From: JBMNTP01 sp050945795
Lineage (GTDB): Bacteria; Bacillota; Clostridia; Christensenellales; MGBC116941
NCBI GenBank assembly: GCA_050945795.1
Contig: JBMNTP010000008.1
Span: 1-61,924, forward strand
DNA length: 61,924 bases
Direction: 5' to 3'
Shown: piece by piece, positions 33,742 through 43,456 of the stretch
Layout of the letters: the number at the start of each line of letters is the position of its first letter
Position numbering within the stretch: the stretch's first letter is position 1
Translations under genes and position numbers: made by a program
Notes under the pieces: generated by a model
Told to the model about the DNA's origin: nothing
The model's input: the letters and a program-made list of their open reading frames with translations, nothing else
Databases searched by the model: none

Positions 33742-34281
33742 TCACATCTCCAGCCGGGTATACGGATATAAACCTTCATCTGCGTCTATGCCGGTTATAC
33801 GCCAAAAAGGCTCTTGGCGGGTTAAAGTCAATACCGCCTCATAATCTCCGGCGACGCCTGTTGAAGTGGCGGTAGAAAACACAATGCGGATTATGCTAGT
33901 ATTTTCATCAGGAGTTTGTATGTCTATAATGCTATAGCTTTTAACCCACGGGCTTGACATGCCGGTTACCCAATTTGGAGCGGCTGTTTCAAGCTGTTTT
34001 GCATATTCGGCTTTAAGCACTGCGTCCATAACAGAGTATTGCAGCGCCGCGCTCCTTTGCTTAAGCCCCGACGCCCACACTCCGGCAGCGTCGGTAGCAT
34101 CGCACACGCCGACATAGTCCATCGCCTCCATTAAAAGGCGGCTGCGCACCTCAGCATCATTAACTCCGCCGGACACAATGTTTGCCCTATCTGCCGCGTT
34201 AAGCGTAATATAGACCGCTGCAAAACAAATCAGCATAGCGGCGCACAGCAGCCATAACCTTTTTAAGCGTAAATTCCTCAT
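33742..34281 (-). CDS. Membrane-anchored protein of unknown function
   Basis: The protein has 179 residues. A basic start (MRNLRLKRLW) and one hydrophobic segment (about 9-29) indicate a membrane anchor or uncleaved signal. The outside part has a short helical stretch and ends in a beta-rich segment (IIDIQTPDENTSIIRIVFSTAT and YEAVLTLTRQEPFWRITGID), like small NTF2-like or outer sheet domains. I do not recognise the family. ggagg lies before the ATG. It stands between eno and the V-type ATPase operon without clear linkage. Confidence 0.6.
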   Translation of the reverse strand: MRNLRLKRLWLLCAAMLICFAAVYITLNAADRANIVSGGVNDAEVRSRLLMEAMDYVGVCDATDAAGVWASGLKQRSAALQYSVMDAVLKAEYAKQLETAAPNWVTGMSSPWVKSYSIIDIQTPDENTSIIRIVFSTATSTGVAGDYEAVLTLTRQEPFWRITGIDADEGLYPYTRLEM

Positions 34282-34400
34282 CCCATCCCCTCCGGCGCAT
34301 ACTCATAATACATTTATATTAGCTTCTCCCCTCTCCAATACCACACCGGAAGCGTTATAATAAAAGCCATGCGGCGGATAACTTAACTTAATCAACAAAA

Positions 34401-34447
34401 CCGGTATCGTATACGATTAGTAAATTACTAACCTCATGCGATACCGG
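34401..34447 (-). terminator. Probable terminator of the V-type ATPase operon
   Basis: On the minus strand ccggtatcg and cgataccgg pair, with an inner ttagta/tactaa stem; ttttgttg follows. It lies 76 bases past the ntpD stop. Confidence 0.6.
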
Positions 34448-34523
34448 CCATATATCACCCCGCGTCATATTTTTATAATTACCGGCTCAGCACCTAGCAG
34501 CCATTCGCGGCTGTTATGCCGCT

Positions 34524-35189
34524 TTATGCCATGTTTTGCCTTTCCTTGTAGTTATGCGCCTGCTCAAGCACCATATCCTTAACTTTCATAAGCCGCACCT
34601 GCGTGCTTCTTTCATGCTCATCAAGCTTCATAGCAATATATCTTATACTCTCTTGCATATCGGGAATCATCAAATACTCCAGCGCGTTAACGCGGCGGCG
34701 TGTCTTTTCGATTTCAGCAGCCATAAGCTCACATGCCTTTTCGCTTTCAGCAAGCGTTATCATATCCTCAAGAATATCCGATAGGCTTTTAACGGCATCG
34801 TCAAGGTCGCCGGAGGTAAAGCTTAAGCCGTATGAATATATGCTGCTCGGATCGGAACTTCTAAGCTTATATGTAAATTTCGGCACATTAACGCTCATTA
34901 CATTGCGCTCGCCCGCCTCCAGCATAATTTCCTGCCCCGACACAAGCAGCGCGGTATCAATGGCGGCGTCCTGCATAGTGGCGCGCGCCAAAGCAAAGTT
35001 TCCGGCGGCGGCATTTATGCCCGCCTCCACCTTTTGGCGCAGCTCCATATTAAGTTTTACTAATTCAAGAAACTGCCGTATAAGCTCATCCCTTTTGTCC
35101 TTGAGCAGCTTATGCCCGCGCATGGCGGTAGCCAGCTTGCGCTTAAGCCGGGTAAGCTCCATGCGCGTTGGGTTTACCTGCCGCTTCAT
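34524..35189 (-). CDS. ntpD: V/A-type ATPase subunit D (central stalk)
   Basis: The protein has 221 residues. VNPTRMELTRLKRKL and LLKDKRDELIRQF begin one long helix, and TRRRVNALEYLMIPDM with the closing RLMKVKD segment the other. These form the coiled-coil rotor shaft that turns inside the A3B3 ring. The ATG overlaps the ntpB stop (ATGA). It is the last gene of the nine-gene operon. Confidence 0.95.
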   Translation of the reverse strand: MKRQVNPTRMELTRLKRKLATAMRGHKLLKDKRDELIRQFLELVKLNMELRQKVEAGINAAAGNFALARATMQDAAIDTALLVSGQEIMLEAGERNVMSVNVPKFTYKLRSSDPSSIYSYGLSFTSGDLDDAVKSLSDILEDMITLAESEKACELMAAEIEKTRRRVNALEYLMIPDMQESIRYIAMKLDEHERSTQVRLMKVKDMVLEQAHNYKERQNMA

Positions 35190-36571
35190 GCGTTATCCTC
35201 CCGCTCATCATAATACATATCGAGGTACTCGTCCTTTATGCGTTTTAGCTCACTGCGCGGCAGCATTCTAAGCAGCTTCCAGCCAAGAGCCAGCGTTTCA
35301 TCTATATCTCGGTTTACATTGTATCCCTGATTAACGTATTCGCCCTCGAATTTATCGGCAAACCGCGCGTACATAAGGTCAATATCGGTAAGCGCCGCCT
35401 CACCAAGTATTATCATAAGCTCTTTGGCGTTCTTTCCTCGAGAATAGGCGGCAAACAGCTGGTTCATAGTGTTTGAGTGATCCGCCCTGGTTTTCCCCTC
35501 GCCTATGCCCTTGTCTTTAAGGCGGGAAAGGCTCGGCAATACGTCTATCGGCGGCTGTATGTTACGGCGGTACAAGTCGCGCGCTAATATAATCTGGCCT
35601 TCTGTAATGTAGCCGGTTAAGTCGGGTATAGGGTGCGTTTTGTCGTCCTCCGGCATTGTAAGTATGGGGATAAGCGTAATTGAGCCGGCTTTGCCTTTTA
35701 ATCTGCCCGCCCTTTCATATAAGCTGGCGAGGTCTGTATACATATATCCGGGATATCCACGCCGCCCCGGCACTTCTTTTCGCGCCGCCGAAACTTCACG
35801 AAGCGCGTCGGCGTAGTTTGTTATATCCGTCATTATAACAAGCACATGCATACCCTTATCAAACGCCAAATACTCCGCCGCCGTAAGCCCCATGCGCGGC
35901 GTAGCTATTCTTTCAACTGCCGGATCGTTCGCCAGGTTTACAAACATTACGGTACGGTCAATCGCGCCCGACTCTTTAAATGACTTTATGAAGAAATCCG
36001 ATTCCTCAAACGTTATGCCCATCGCGATAAAAACCACTGCGAAAGGCTCGCTTGTGCCGAGCACTTTTGATTGTCGCGCTATCTGTGCGGCAAGCTGCGC
36101 GTGAGGCAGGCCAGACGCCGAGAATATAGGTAGCTTTTGGCCACGCACCAGCGTATTAAGCCCGTCAATGGCCGACACACCGGTCTGTATAAATTCTTGC
36201 GGATAGTTTCTAGAAGCCGGATTCATAGGCAGCCCGTTTATATCGCGGCGAAACTCCGGCAGTATCTCTGGCCCGCCGTCTATAGGCCGCCCAAGGCCGT
36301 CGAATACACGAGAGAGCATATCCTCCGATACGCCAAGCTCCATGCTGCGGCCAAGAAACGTAACCTTGCTTTCCTTAAGGTTAATGCCGGTAGAGCTTTC
36401 AAAAAGCTGCACAAGCGCGTTACTGCCGTCTATTTCTAAAACCTTACAACGGCGACGCTCACCGCTTGCAAGCTCAATCTCCCCCAGCTCATCATACGCT
36501 ACATCCGAAACGCCGCGAACCATCATAAGCGGCCCGGCGACTTCTTGTATCGTCCTATACTCTTTTAGCAT
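35186..36571 (-). CDS. ntpB: V/A-type ATPase subunit B (non-catalytic)
   Basis: The protein has 461 residues. It begins KEYRTIQEVAGPLMMVRGV and has the non-catalytic nucleotide region GQKLPIFSASGLPH, where subunit A has a Walker A loop. GRRGYPGYMYTDLASLYERAGR and TMPEDDKTHPIPDLTGYITEGQI are family signatures. Three copies alternate with A in the V1 head. It starts with the ATG sharing one base with the ntpA stop, behind aaggagg. Confidence 0.96.
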   Translation of the reverse strand: MLKEYRTIQEVAGPLMMVRGVSDVAYDELGEIELASGERRRCKVLEIDGSNALVQLFESSTGINLKESKVTFLGRSMELGVSEDMLSRVFDGLGRPIDGGPEILPEFRRDINGLPMNPASRNYPQEFIQTGVSAIDGLNTLVRGQKLPIFSASGLPHAQLAAQIARQSKVLGTSEPFAVVFIAMGITFEESDFFIKSFKESGAIDRTVMFVNLANDPAVERIATPRMGLTAAEYLAFDKGMHVLVIMTDITNYADALREVSAARKEVPGRRGYPGYMYTDLASLYERAGRLKGKAGSITLIPILTMPEDDKTHPIPDLTGYITEGQIILARDLYRRNIQPPIDVLPSLSRLKDKGIGEGKTRADHSNTMNQLFAAYSRGKNAKELMIILGEAALTDIDLMYARFADKFEGEYVNQGYNVNRDIDETLALGWKLLRMLPRSELKRIKDEYLDMYYDEREDNA

Positions 36572-38352
36572 TATGCATCCTCCTTCCCGAGCTTCCGAAT
36601 AAGGCCCTCTATCTCCTCATTCAGCCGGCGGGTAATGGTATCATACTCTGCCTGAACCCGCTCATTTGGAATGTACTTAAACCGCCCTATCGCCTCGCGT
36701 ACTGGTAGCTTAACAAGCGCATCTATAGAAACGCCTTTATCAAGCGCCCCGCGGCATAAATCGTAATATGATAAAACCAACTCAAGCAATGTATACTGCT
36801 TTTCGAGCGGCGAATATGTATCTACCTCATGGAAAGCGTCCTGATGAAGGAAATCTTCACGTATGCTGCGCGCCGCCTCCAGTTTTAGGCGGTCGGCGGG
36901 GGAAAGCGCGTCTATACCTACAAGCTGCACAATCTCATCAAGCTCGCTCTCTTCTTGAAGCAGCAGCATCATGCGGCGGCGCTTTTCCGTCCAATCGTCT
37001 TTTATATTTGTATTGAGCCAATCGCCTAAATCATCGAGATATAGCGAGTAGCTAGTAAGCCAGTTTACGGCGGGAAAATGCCGGGAGTACGCCAATTGCG
37101 CATCAAGGCTCCAAAACACCTTTACAATGCGCAGCGTAGCCTGGCTTACCGGCTCTGAAATATCGCCTCCCGCCGGAGAAACGGCTCCTATAACGCTTAG
37201 CGCCCCCTCACGCTGACGGCTGCCCAGCGCAACAACGCGGCCGGCCCGCTCATAGAACTGCGCCAATCGGCTGCCAAGGTAGGCGGGATACCCCTCTTCA
37301 CCCGGCATCTCCTCCAGCCGCCCGCTCATTTCCCTAAGCGCCTCAGCCCAGCGTGATGTAGAGTCGGCCATCAAAGCCACAGAATACCCCATATCCCGGA
37401 AATACTCGGCAATTGTTATGCCGGTATATATAGAAGCCTCGCGCGCCGCAACCGGCATATCCGATGTGTTTGCTATAAGCACTGTGCGCTCCATAAGACT
37501 TTGGCCGGTTTTAGGGTCTTTTAACTCGGGAAACTCATTTAGCACGTCTGTCATTTCGTTGCCGCGCTCGCCGCAGCCAATGTAAACTATTATGTCGGCA
37601 TCCGCCCACTTGGCAAGCTGATGCTGTACCACCGTTTTACCGGAGCCAAAAGGGCCGGGTACAGAGGCTGTGCCGCCTTTAGCCAATGGAAACAGAGTAT
37701 CAATAACCCTCTGACCGGTAACGAGCGGTTCGCTCGGGCTGAGCTTTTTCGCATACGGACGACCGCGGCGCACCGGCCATTTTTGCATCATGGTAACGGC
37801 GATTTCCTGACCATCATCCGTATCAATAACAGCTATTGTTTCCTCAATTGTATATTCGCCTTCGTATACATCCTTTATATTGCCGCTTACGCCGGGCGGC
37901 ACCATTATAATATGCTCTATTATGCCGGTTTCCTGCACCGTTCCTATGGCATCTCCGCCTACAACGCTGTCGCCCGCCTTAACGTCCGGTCTAAAATGCC
38001 ATTTCTTATCCCTCGGCAGGCTAGGCACTTCAACGCCGCGTATAAGCCTGTCGCCGGATACATCCCTTATAACATCGAGCGGACGCTGAATACCGTCATA
38101 TATGCTCGATATAAGCCCCGGCCCCAGCTCTACGCTCATAGGAGAGCCGGTAGACTCAACCGGCTCTCCCGGCCCTAGCCCGCTCGTTTCTTCGTATACC
38201 TGAATAGACGCGCTGTCCCCGCGTATCTCTATTATTTCACCTATCAGCCGGCTATTGGAAACCCTTACAACGTCAAACATATTGGCATCGTGCATGCCCT
38301 TAGCTATAACCAGCGGACCCGCCACTTTTAATATCGTACCCCTGCTACTCAT
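36571..38352 (-). CDS. ntpA: V/A-type ATPase subunit A (catalytic)
   Basis: The protein has 593 residues. The Walker A loop GPFGSGKTVVQH sits near residue 235, preceded by the family's bulge domain (about 110-180). MEDALREMSGR-like, EEMPGEEGYPAYLGSRLAQFYERAGR and SPAGGDISEPVSQ are typical. This subunit hydrolyses or makes ATP in the V1 head. It starts at ATG with only a weak ribosome site, possibly read through coupling to the gene before it, 49 bases upstream. Confidence 0.96.
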   Translation of the reverse strand: MSSRGTILKVAGPLVIAKGMHDANMFDVVRVSNSRLIGEIIEIRGDSASIQVYEETSGLGPGEPVESTGSPMSVELGPGLISSIYDGIQRPLDVIRDVSGDRLIRGVEVPSLPRDKKWHFRPDVKAGDSVVGGDAIGTVQETGIIEHIIMVPPGVSGNIKDVYEGEYTIEETIAVIDTDDGQEIAVTMMQKWPVRRGRPYAKKLSPSEPLVTGQRVIDTLFPLAKGGTASVPGPFGSGKTVVQHQLAKWADADIIVYIGCGERGNEMTDVLNEFPELKDPKTGQSLMERTVLIANTSDMPVAAREASIYTGITIAEYFRDMGYSVALMADSTSRWAEALREMSGRLEEMPGEEGYPAYLGSRLAQFYERAGRVVALGSRQREGALSVIGAVSPAGGDISEPVSQATLRIVKVFWSLDAQLAYSRHFPAVNWLTSYSLYLDDLGDWLNTNIKDDWTEKRRRMMLLLQEESELDEIVQLVGIDALSPADRLKLEAARSIREDFLHQDAFHEVDTYSPLEKQYTLLELVLSYYDLCRGALDKGVSIDALVKLPVREAIGRFKYIPNERVQAEYDTITRRLNEEIEGLIRKLGKEDA

Positions 38353-38401
38353 ATCGCTGCGTCACCATTCCTTCCAAAAACAAAGCCGGGACAACCTTCT
38401 A

Positions 38402-38722
38402 CTATTCATGCCTGAACAGTATATCGGAGCCTACGGCCTGTTCAACAAACTTTTTAATACGGGATACCCCAAGTCCGGTATTTCCCGACACGCCGGGTAT
38501 AGGTATAATAGCCGGCAGAGTTTTCTCGCAATAATCCTGCGCTTCTTTTTGTATATGCTCATAAAGCCATTCAACTATATATACAATGGCGTATTCGCTT
38601 TCGCAAAGAGTTTTAAGCTTCTTTAACGCTTGGGCGGCATCGGAAACGGGATACACATCCATGCCTATGGAAGCAAAACCATATATGCTGTCTTTATCGC
38701 CCATAACCGCAATCTTATACAT
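38402..38722 (-). CDS. ntpG: V/A-type ATPase subunit F (central stalk; Enterococcus NtpG)
   Basis: The protein has 106 residues. KIAVMGDKDSIYGFASIGMDVYPV is the Rossmann-like opening typical of subunit F, followed by IVYIVEWLYEHIQKE and the AIIPIPGVSGNTGLGV loop. It binds subunit D in the rotor and activates ATP hydrolysis. It overlaps the end of ntpC by 8 bases. The name follows the E. hirae operon order. Confidence 0.93.
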   Translation of the reverse strand: MYKIAVMGDKDSIYGFASIGMDVYPVSDAAQALKKLKTLCESEYAIVYIVEWLYEHIQKEAQDYCEKTLPAIIPIPGVSGNTGLGVSRIKKFVEQAVGSDILFRHE

Positions 38723-39695
38723 ACGTTTGCCTCCATCTGTTTCTTACCGCCGCATCGTCTAGACTGTTAACCTTAGCCGATAAAATAAGCCTTACCATGC
38801 CCATCTCGCTTTCGCGCGCTATTATATATGCCACAAGCGGATCTATAGTAAAAAACTCATATCTTTGCTGTTGTATACTGTCCATCAAAGCGTTGTCGCA
38901 CCAGCGCTCAAACGCCGCCAGCGATTGGCGAAGTGCGTCCACAACTTTAGCATATTCCGTTTGAGATAAATACGCGTAAATATCCTCAAGCGACTTTGCC
39001 GCCGCCTCTATAAGCGCGGCGCTGTTAAGGCTGCCGGCGTTCGCTATCGCGCGCGCCAAAAAGCCCTCGTCTTTGCCCATGCGGCAGCCGCGCACCGCCG
39101 CCTTTATGTTTGCGGTATCAACCTTGAGTTTAGCGTAATAGCGTATCAGCTCGCTTTTTGAAACCTTGCCCTCGGCATCGATAGCTAAAAGCGCGGCTTT
39201 ATCTATAATCATATCGCAGGCCTGCCCGTTATCCGTGTGTACAAGAACGTTATGCGCTTCTTGGCCCGCTTGTGCCATTTGATGCGGCAGCTCATCAAAA
39301 TCACGCTGGCGCACCGCCTCAAGCATGGCTTTTGGCTCAATAGTGCCGGGCAGACGAAAATACTTTTCAGTATTCCGCCCATCCTCTCGGGTATATACCA
39401 GCTTTATAGCTGCCTTAAGATTATGAAAGTCGTTTTCATATAAAAAGATATTAAGCTCTGATAAATCGCCTAATAGCTCTTCTATAAGCTGCCAAGTCTT
39501 TTCCCTTTCGAGCGCGAATATAGATTCAAAAGCGTTATTTGAAACGCCCGCCGTCCTCCAACCTTTGTCGGCTAACAGCGATAAACATTCCCCTACGCTT
39601 TTTGACGCCATAAGCCGCTCCATATCAAGCTCGCTTAAAAGGCGCTGTTCATGCCCGTGTATTCTTGTGGCCGCGTATATATAATCCTTTTTCAA
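38715..39695 (-). CDS. ntpC: V/A-type ATPase subunit C (rotor-stalk adaptor, d subunit)
   Basis: The protein has 326 residues, mainly helical, with DYIYAATRIHGHEQRLLS at the start and ENDFHNLKAAIKLVYT in the middle. It caps the membrane rotor ring and links it to D and F. The TTG at 39695 is preferred because ggaggt lies 10 bases upstream and the protein then begins like other family members; the longer TTG start at 39728 adds 11 unlikely residues. Confidence 0.9.
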   Translation of the reverse strand: MKKDYIYAATRIHGHEQRLLSELDMERLMASKSVGECLSLLADKGWRTAGVSNNAFESIFALEREKTWQLIEELLGDLSELNIFLYENDFHNLKAAIKLVYTREDGRNTEKYFRLPGTIEPKAMLEAVRQRDFDELPHQMAQAGQEAHNVLVHTDNGQACDMIIDKAALLAIDAEGKVSKSELIRYYAKLKVDTANIKAAVRGCRMGKDEGFLARAIANAGSLNSAALIEAAAKSLEDIYAYLSQTEYAKVVDALRQSLAAFERWCDNALMDSIQQQRYEFFTIDPLVAYIIARESEMGMVRLILSAKVNSLDDAAVRNRWRQTYV

Positions 39696-39734
39696 TTGGC
39701 AGTTTACCTCCGTGTGCTCATAGAGCAAAGTGCC

Positions 39735-40325
39735 TTATGAAAACAAAATATCTCTGATTCTATCCGTCAGTTCGTCCTTACGCGCATCAATCATCGCTTT
39801 AAAGGAGCAGTTGAGTTCAATGTCACCGTACTTAAGTATAAAGCCGCCGTCTATGTTCCTCGTTTTATCTAAAACCAATATAAATGCGCCTTCGGGTAGT
39901 GCCTTGTTTAAAAGTTGGCTAAAATTATCGGGGCAACGCCGCAAATCGCTTTCATTAAGCAGCATCTCGCCTTGACCCCGCTCGGCGTTCGCCGCGGCTA
40001 AAGATATAAGCATAGAAAAATACTCAGCTTCGGGCAGCGCGTAAAGCTTTTGAAGCGCCCGCTCCATTGTCTGCGTGATAAGCTGCTGCTTAGCCGCTAA
40101 TAGCTCGCTGCGCCGCTTTAATTCTGCCGCCGAAATCCCTGCGCGCTCTATATCCGCCGCTTGTCTATGCGCCTCCTCTTTAATGCCGGCGCAAACCGCG
40201 TCACTATTCGCCTTTTCCCGCGCCACAATGTCGGCGGCCTCGGTTTTGGACTCTTCTATAATCTCTGCCGCCCTGCCCCGCGCTTCTTCTCGTATCGTCG
40301 ATACTATCTTTTCAAGACCTGTCAT
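39735..40325 (-). CDS. ntpE: V/A-type ATPase subunit E (peripheral stalk)
   Basis: The protein has 196 residues. The N-terminal half is a charged long helix (KIVSTIREEARGRAAEIIEE) that pairs with subunit G/H in the peripheral stalk. The C-terminal half is globular, with GGFILKYGDIELNCSFKAMI near the end. It binds the top of the A3B3 head. tgagaggag lies before its ATG. Confidence 0.93.
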   Translation of the reverse strand: MTGLEKIVSTIREEARGRAAEIIEESKTEAADIVAREKANSDAVCAGIKEEAHRQAADIERAGISAAELKRRSELLAAKQQLITQTMERALQKLYALPEAEYFSMLISLAAANAERGQGEMLLNESDLRRCPDNFSQLLNKALPEGAFILVLDKTRNIDGGFILKYGDIELNCSFKAMIDARKDELTDRIRDILFS

Positions 40326-40337
40326 CTAGAGCTCCTC

Positions 40338-40820
40338 TCAGATGGCGAGATTGTCAACATTCATAACCGCCAAAAGGCTTATAAGCAGCGCGAGAATAGC
40401 GTATGTCTCAACCATCGCCGGAAAAATCATGGCCTTTCCAAATTGATCCGGACGTTTTGCAACGAGGTTAATACTGGCTATTGAAGCTTTTGCCTGATGC
40501 AGCGCCGATAAAAAGCCGACTATGGCAATAGGCATACACGCGGCAAAATAGCATAGCCCTTTAATCAAACTCATCTCCGAGCTGCCGCCCAAAAGGCCTA
40601 TATTAAGCATGGTAATAAACGCTATAAGCAGGCCGTAAATGCCTTGCGTGCCGGGCAGCAGCTGCAAAACAAGTACCTTACCAAACTGCGCCGGATCTTC
40701 GGCTATAACCGCCGCGGCCGCCTGGCCCGCCATGCCCACCCCTTTTGCCGAGCCGATACCCGGCAACAGTCCGGCCAGCGCCATTCCCAACGCCGCGAAT
40801 ACAATTCCCATTTCAGACAT
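40338..40820 (-). CDS. ntpK: V/A-type ATPase rotor subunit K, probable Na+ type
   Basis: The protein has 160 residues and four membrane helices in two repeats. The second repeat carries the ion carboxylate Glu137 (PAMVETYA). The first has LPGTQGIYG (Leu55, Thr58, Gln59), and Gln108 follows in LHQAKAS. These match the Na+ ligands known for E. hirae NtpK (Leu61, Thr64, Gln65, Gln110, Glu139), so Na+ transport is inferred. The ATG at 40820 is chosen for its aggagg site. It overlaps the end of ntpI by 8 bases. Confidence 0.95.
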   Translation of the reverse strand: MSEMGIVFAALGMALAGLLPGIGSAKGVGMAGQAAAAVIAEDPAQFGKVLVLQLLPGTQGIYGLLIAFITMLNIGLLGGSSEMSLIKGLCYFAACMPIAIVGFLSALHQAKASIASINLVAKRPDQFGKAMIFPAMVETYAILALLISLLAVMNVDNLAI

Positions 40821-42840
40821 CAGTGTCTTCCTCCTCAATCAAGTAATATTTGGTGTTCATACTATACGGCAAAAACTTTCTCCCGCCACCTTCATAAAAT
40901 TTGCCGAAAAACTCGACAAATTCAAGCCTGTTTGAATGAACATATGCGCCGAGAACGTTTATGCCGAAATTCAGCGCATGGCCTATTATGAATATAACTA
41001 TAAAAGCCAGAAATCCCATTATGCCGGAGCCTGTCATTGTGCCGAGGCTGTTTATTACCGATGCTATTACGCCTGTCGCAAGGCCTAAAGCAAGCAAGCG
41101 GGAATACGAGAGTATATCCCCAAGCCATCCCGCCAGCACGTTATACAGCTCGTATATGCCTTTGAGTATGCGCTTAAACCAGCTTTTGCTTTCCCGCCCT
41201 CCGGTTAAAAGCACACCAACTATGCAAAACACCGCTACGCCAAGGCAAACGCTCTCTGCCGTTTTGCTCAAATAAAGCTTAAAACCCGCCATGCTATAAA
41301 ACATATCGCTGCTCATAAGCACCGTAACAAGCCCAAAAAGAATAGCCACCGGATACACAACGTCGTATATTATGTCGATATACTGCTTGTTTTTTGCGTA
41401 TGTGATGGCTTTCATTATATAGCCGGTAACAAGATGCACAATCCCTATGCCAAGGCAAAATACCAGCAGCTTCATAGGACTGTCAAGCGGCGCGAACCAA
41501 ACAGGCGGAATGCCTATCTCACGACCAAAGAAATTCTTAGAAACTACGTTTAGCACGTCTCCAAAATAGCTGGAGAAAATAATACCCCAAAAAACCGTAG
41601 AAACGCCGCACCAAAAGAAAAGGCGTATGTTCTTTTTCCAGTTCTTCGGCATGTTCTTATGCATCATCAGCAGTGCGCCGCACACTCCCGCCATAATAAG
41701 CCCGTATCCGGCATCAGAAAACATCAGCCCGAACATTATGTAATAAAACACGCTCATAACCGGAGTAGGGTCGATTTCCCCTTCTCCGGGCAGGCTGTAG
41801 CTTTCAAGCGTTGATTCGGCAGGCTCGAAAAAGCGTTTGTTCTCTATCTTAACAGGCGCGTTTTCATCGTTTATTGCCGGCTCAATCTCAACCGCGCAGT
41901 CAAATCTCTTAGTTATTTCATCAATTAGTCGCTGCGAGTCTTTTTCAGCTATGTATCCTTGAAGTATAAAGGCATGGCGTGAGTGCATAAGCCGCTCTAT
42001 AACCGAGTACTTTTCCTCACGCATCCTTAAATGATCCTCGAAAAATCGTAAGTCCTCCCGAATATGCATATGCGCTATTATTTCCTGCTCAGCCTTGCTT
42101 ATAAGCTGCAGATTTTGCTGCCTTTGCTTTTCAATATGCTCTTTATGCCGGCGTGGCACTCTGTTGCTCGCATGAGACGGCGCACTAAACCCGACAGAGC
42201 GCAATGCTTCCTCGGCTAAAGCTGCATCTTTATTAAGCGCAATCATATAAAAGCAGGTCTGCTCTTTTGAAGTATAAATTATCTCTATATGAAAAGCGTC
42301 AAGCTCCGGCGTTGCCTCTATAAGCCTTTCCCCAAGCTTTTCTTTGGTATATTCGCTCGCCACCGAGCCTATAAAAACAACCGTCTTTTTGGTGCCTTGA
42401 AATGTTTGCGGCACCGGCAGATTCAGCCATGGCTCTAAAGCCTTTTCAAAATCATCAAGCCTTACAAGCTCTTCTTTGGCCGCCGTGATTGTGTTTTCTA
42501 AATGAATAATATGATTAGCCGCGCTTAAAACTTGGTTCTTTTGATTATAAAAATCATTGCTTTCTTGAACCGATATGCTTTTTCGGCCATGTAAAAACGC
42601 CGTCATCGGCCGCTTTATATTGCAGTACCTATCAAGTATCTCACCGCAAGAAACCGCCGCTTCAAAGCCCTTTTTTAAAGTAGAACGTGTGCCGGAAGTA
42701 TCGGTTTTGGTAAATATGTTATCTTCTTTCGCCCCATCTTTCACTTCGACACAGCCTTGCCTTTGTAAAAATTCAAGAAGGTCTTTGCGGTCTTTTTTAA
42801 TTGCGCAAATACAGATTTTATTCATTGGCAGTACAGCCAT
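40813..42840 (-). CDS. ntpI: V/A-type ATPase subunit I (membrane stator, a subunit)
   Basis: The protein has 675 residues. The N-terminal half is a cytoplasmic helical arm (AVLPMNKICICAIKKDR, then coiled regions); the second half has about seven or eight membrane helices (GLMFSDAGYGLIMAGVCG, then GYIMKAITY and YSRLLALGLATGVIA containing the conserved Arg). It forms the ion half-channels beside the K ring. ATG at 42840 is preferred over an upstream one 27 bases before. Confidence 0.94.
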   Translation of the reverse strand: MAVLPMNKICICAIKKDRKDLLEFLQRQGCVEVKDGAKEDNIFTKTDTSGTRSTLKKGFEAAVSCGEILDRYCNIKRPMTAFLHGRKSISVQESNDFYNQKNQVLSAANHIIHLENTITAAKEELVRLDDFEKALEPWLNLPVPQTFQGTKKTVVFIGSVASEYTKEKLGERLIEATPELDAFHIEIIYTSKEQTCFYMIALNKDAALAEEALRSVGFSAPSHASNRVPRRHKEHIEKQRQQNLQLISKAEQEIIAHMHIREDLRFFEDHLRMREEKYSVIERLMHSRHAFILQGYIAEKDSQRLIDEITKRFDCAVEIEPAINDENAPVKIENKRFFEPAESTLESYSLPGEGEIDPTPVMSVFYYIMFGLMFSDAGYGLIMAGVCGALLMMHKNMPKNWKKNIRLFFWCGVSTVFWGIIFSSYFGDVLNVVSKNFFGREIGIPPVWFAPLDSPMKLLVFCLGIGIVHLVTGYIMKAITYAKNKQYIDIIYDVVYPVAILFGLVTVLMSSDMFYSMAGFKLYLSKTAESVCLGVAVFCIVGVLLTGGRESKSWFKRILKGIYELYNVLAGWLGDILSYSRLLALGLATGVIASVINSLGTMTGSGIMGFLAFIVIFIIGHALNFGINVLGAYVHSNRLEFVEFFGKFYEGGGRKFLPYSMNTKYYLIEEEDTDV

Positions 42841-42884
42841 AAATACATCCTTTCTCCTTAAAAACATTATTCAAGTACAACACT

Positions 42885-43193
42885 TTAAATCAACGAATCA
42901 ATTACAGCCTCAACAGCCGCCTCCTGCCTAGCTTCAGCATGACGGTGCAACAACTCAAGCTCTTCTAGAAGAGCCTTTTCAGCATTTATTAATTTTTCTC
43001 TTCTTTTTTGTTTAGCTGATGAAATGATACTTCTGGCAGCCTCATTCGCTGCCGCTTCTTCAATCTCAGACGTCTTCGCGGCTTCGGTAACCGCCTCTTC
43101 TTTTATGCGTTCGCTTTCCTCTGATGCTTGCATAAGCATTCTTTCTGCCTCGGACTCCGCATTTCGGATGATGTCAATTGCGCTCTCTGACAT
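42885..43193 (-). CDS. ntpF: V/A-type ATPase subunit G/H (peripheral stalk; Enterococcus NtpF)
   Basis: The protein has 102 residues, almost wholly one charged, Ala/Glu-rich coiled coil (AIDIIRNAESEAERMLMQAS), as expected for the stalk partner of subunit E. It is the first gene of the operon in the same order as E. hirae ntpF-I-K-E-C-G-A-B-D. The ATG at 43193 follows gggggagaa; a start 18 bases earlier is possible. Confidence 0.88.
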   Translation of the reverse strand: MSESAIDIIRNAESEAERMLMQASEESERIKEEAVTEAAKTSEIEEAAANEAARSIISSAKQKRREKLINAEKALLEELELLHRHAEARQEAAVEAVIDSLI

Positions 43194-43257
43194 GCCTTCT
43201 CCCCCATCCATATCACCGCCCGCGTATAAAATTGTCCTTCGCAGGCGCTTTACGTAT

Positions 43258-43286
43258 ATTATCGGCGCTTATGCCTATTTAATCAA
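43258..43286 (-). promoter_or_regulatory. Promoter of the V-type ATPase operon
   Basis: On the minus strand TTGATT (43286-43281) and GATAAT (43263-43258) are separated by 17 bases. It lies between the F-type operon's terminator and ntpF. Confidence 0.7.
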
Positions 43287-43402
43287 CCCTTTGCGCATTA
43301 ATTACTTTTTTATCAATCTTTCCGAATGCAATTGTTCGTAAATTTAATCGCAAAACCGCTAAAACGCATATATCCGCTATCCCTGGACTATATTTATAAA
43401 TC

Positions 43403-43437
43403 AAAAAACAGAGCAAGCAATACGCCTACTCTGCTTT
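43403..43437 (-). terminator. Terminator of the F-type ATPase operon
   Basis: On the minus strand cagag and ctctg arms (with flanking pairs) are followed by six T residues, 20 bases after the atpC stop. Confidence 0.75.
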
Positions 43438-43456
43438 TTAACATAATTATAGTCTG

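Noticed and set aside
34603..35271. 222-codon plus-strand frame
   Set aside because: It is antisense to ntpD and the start of its neighbour; Ser-rich translation typical of a shadow frame.
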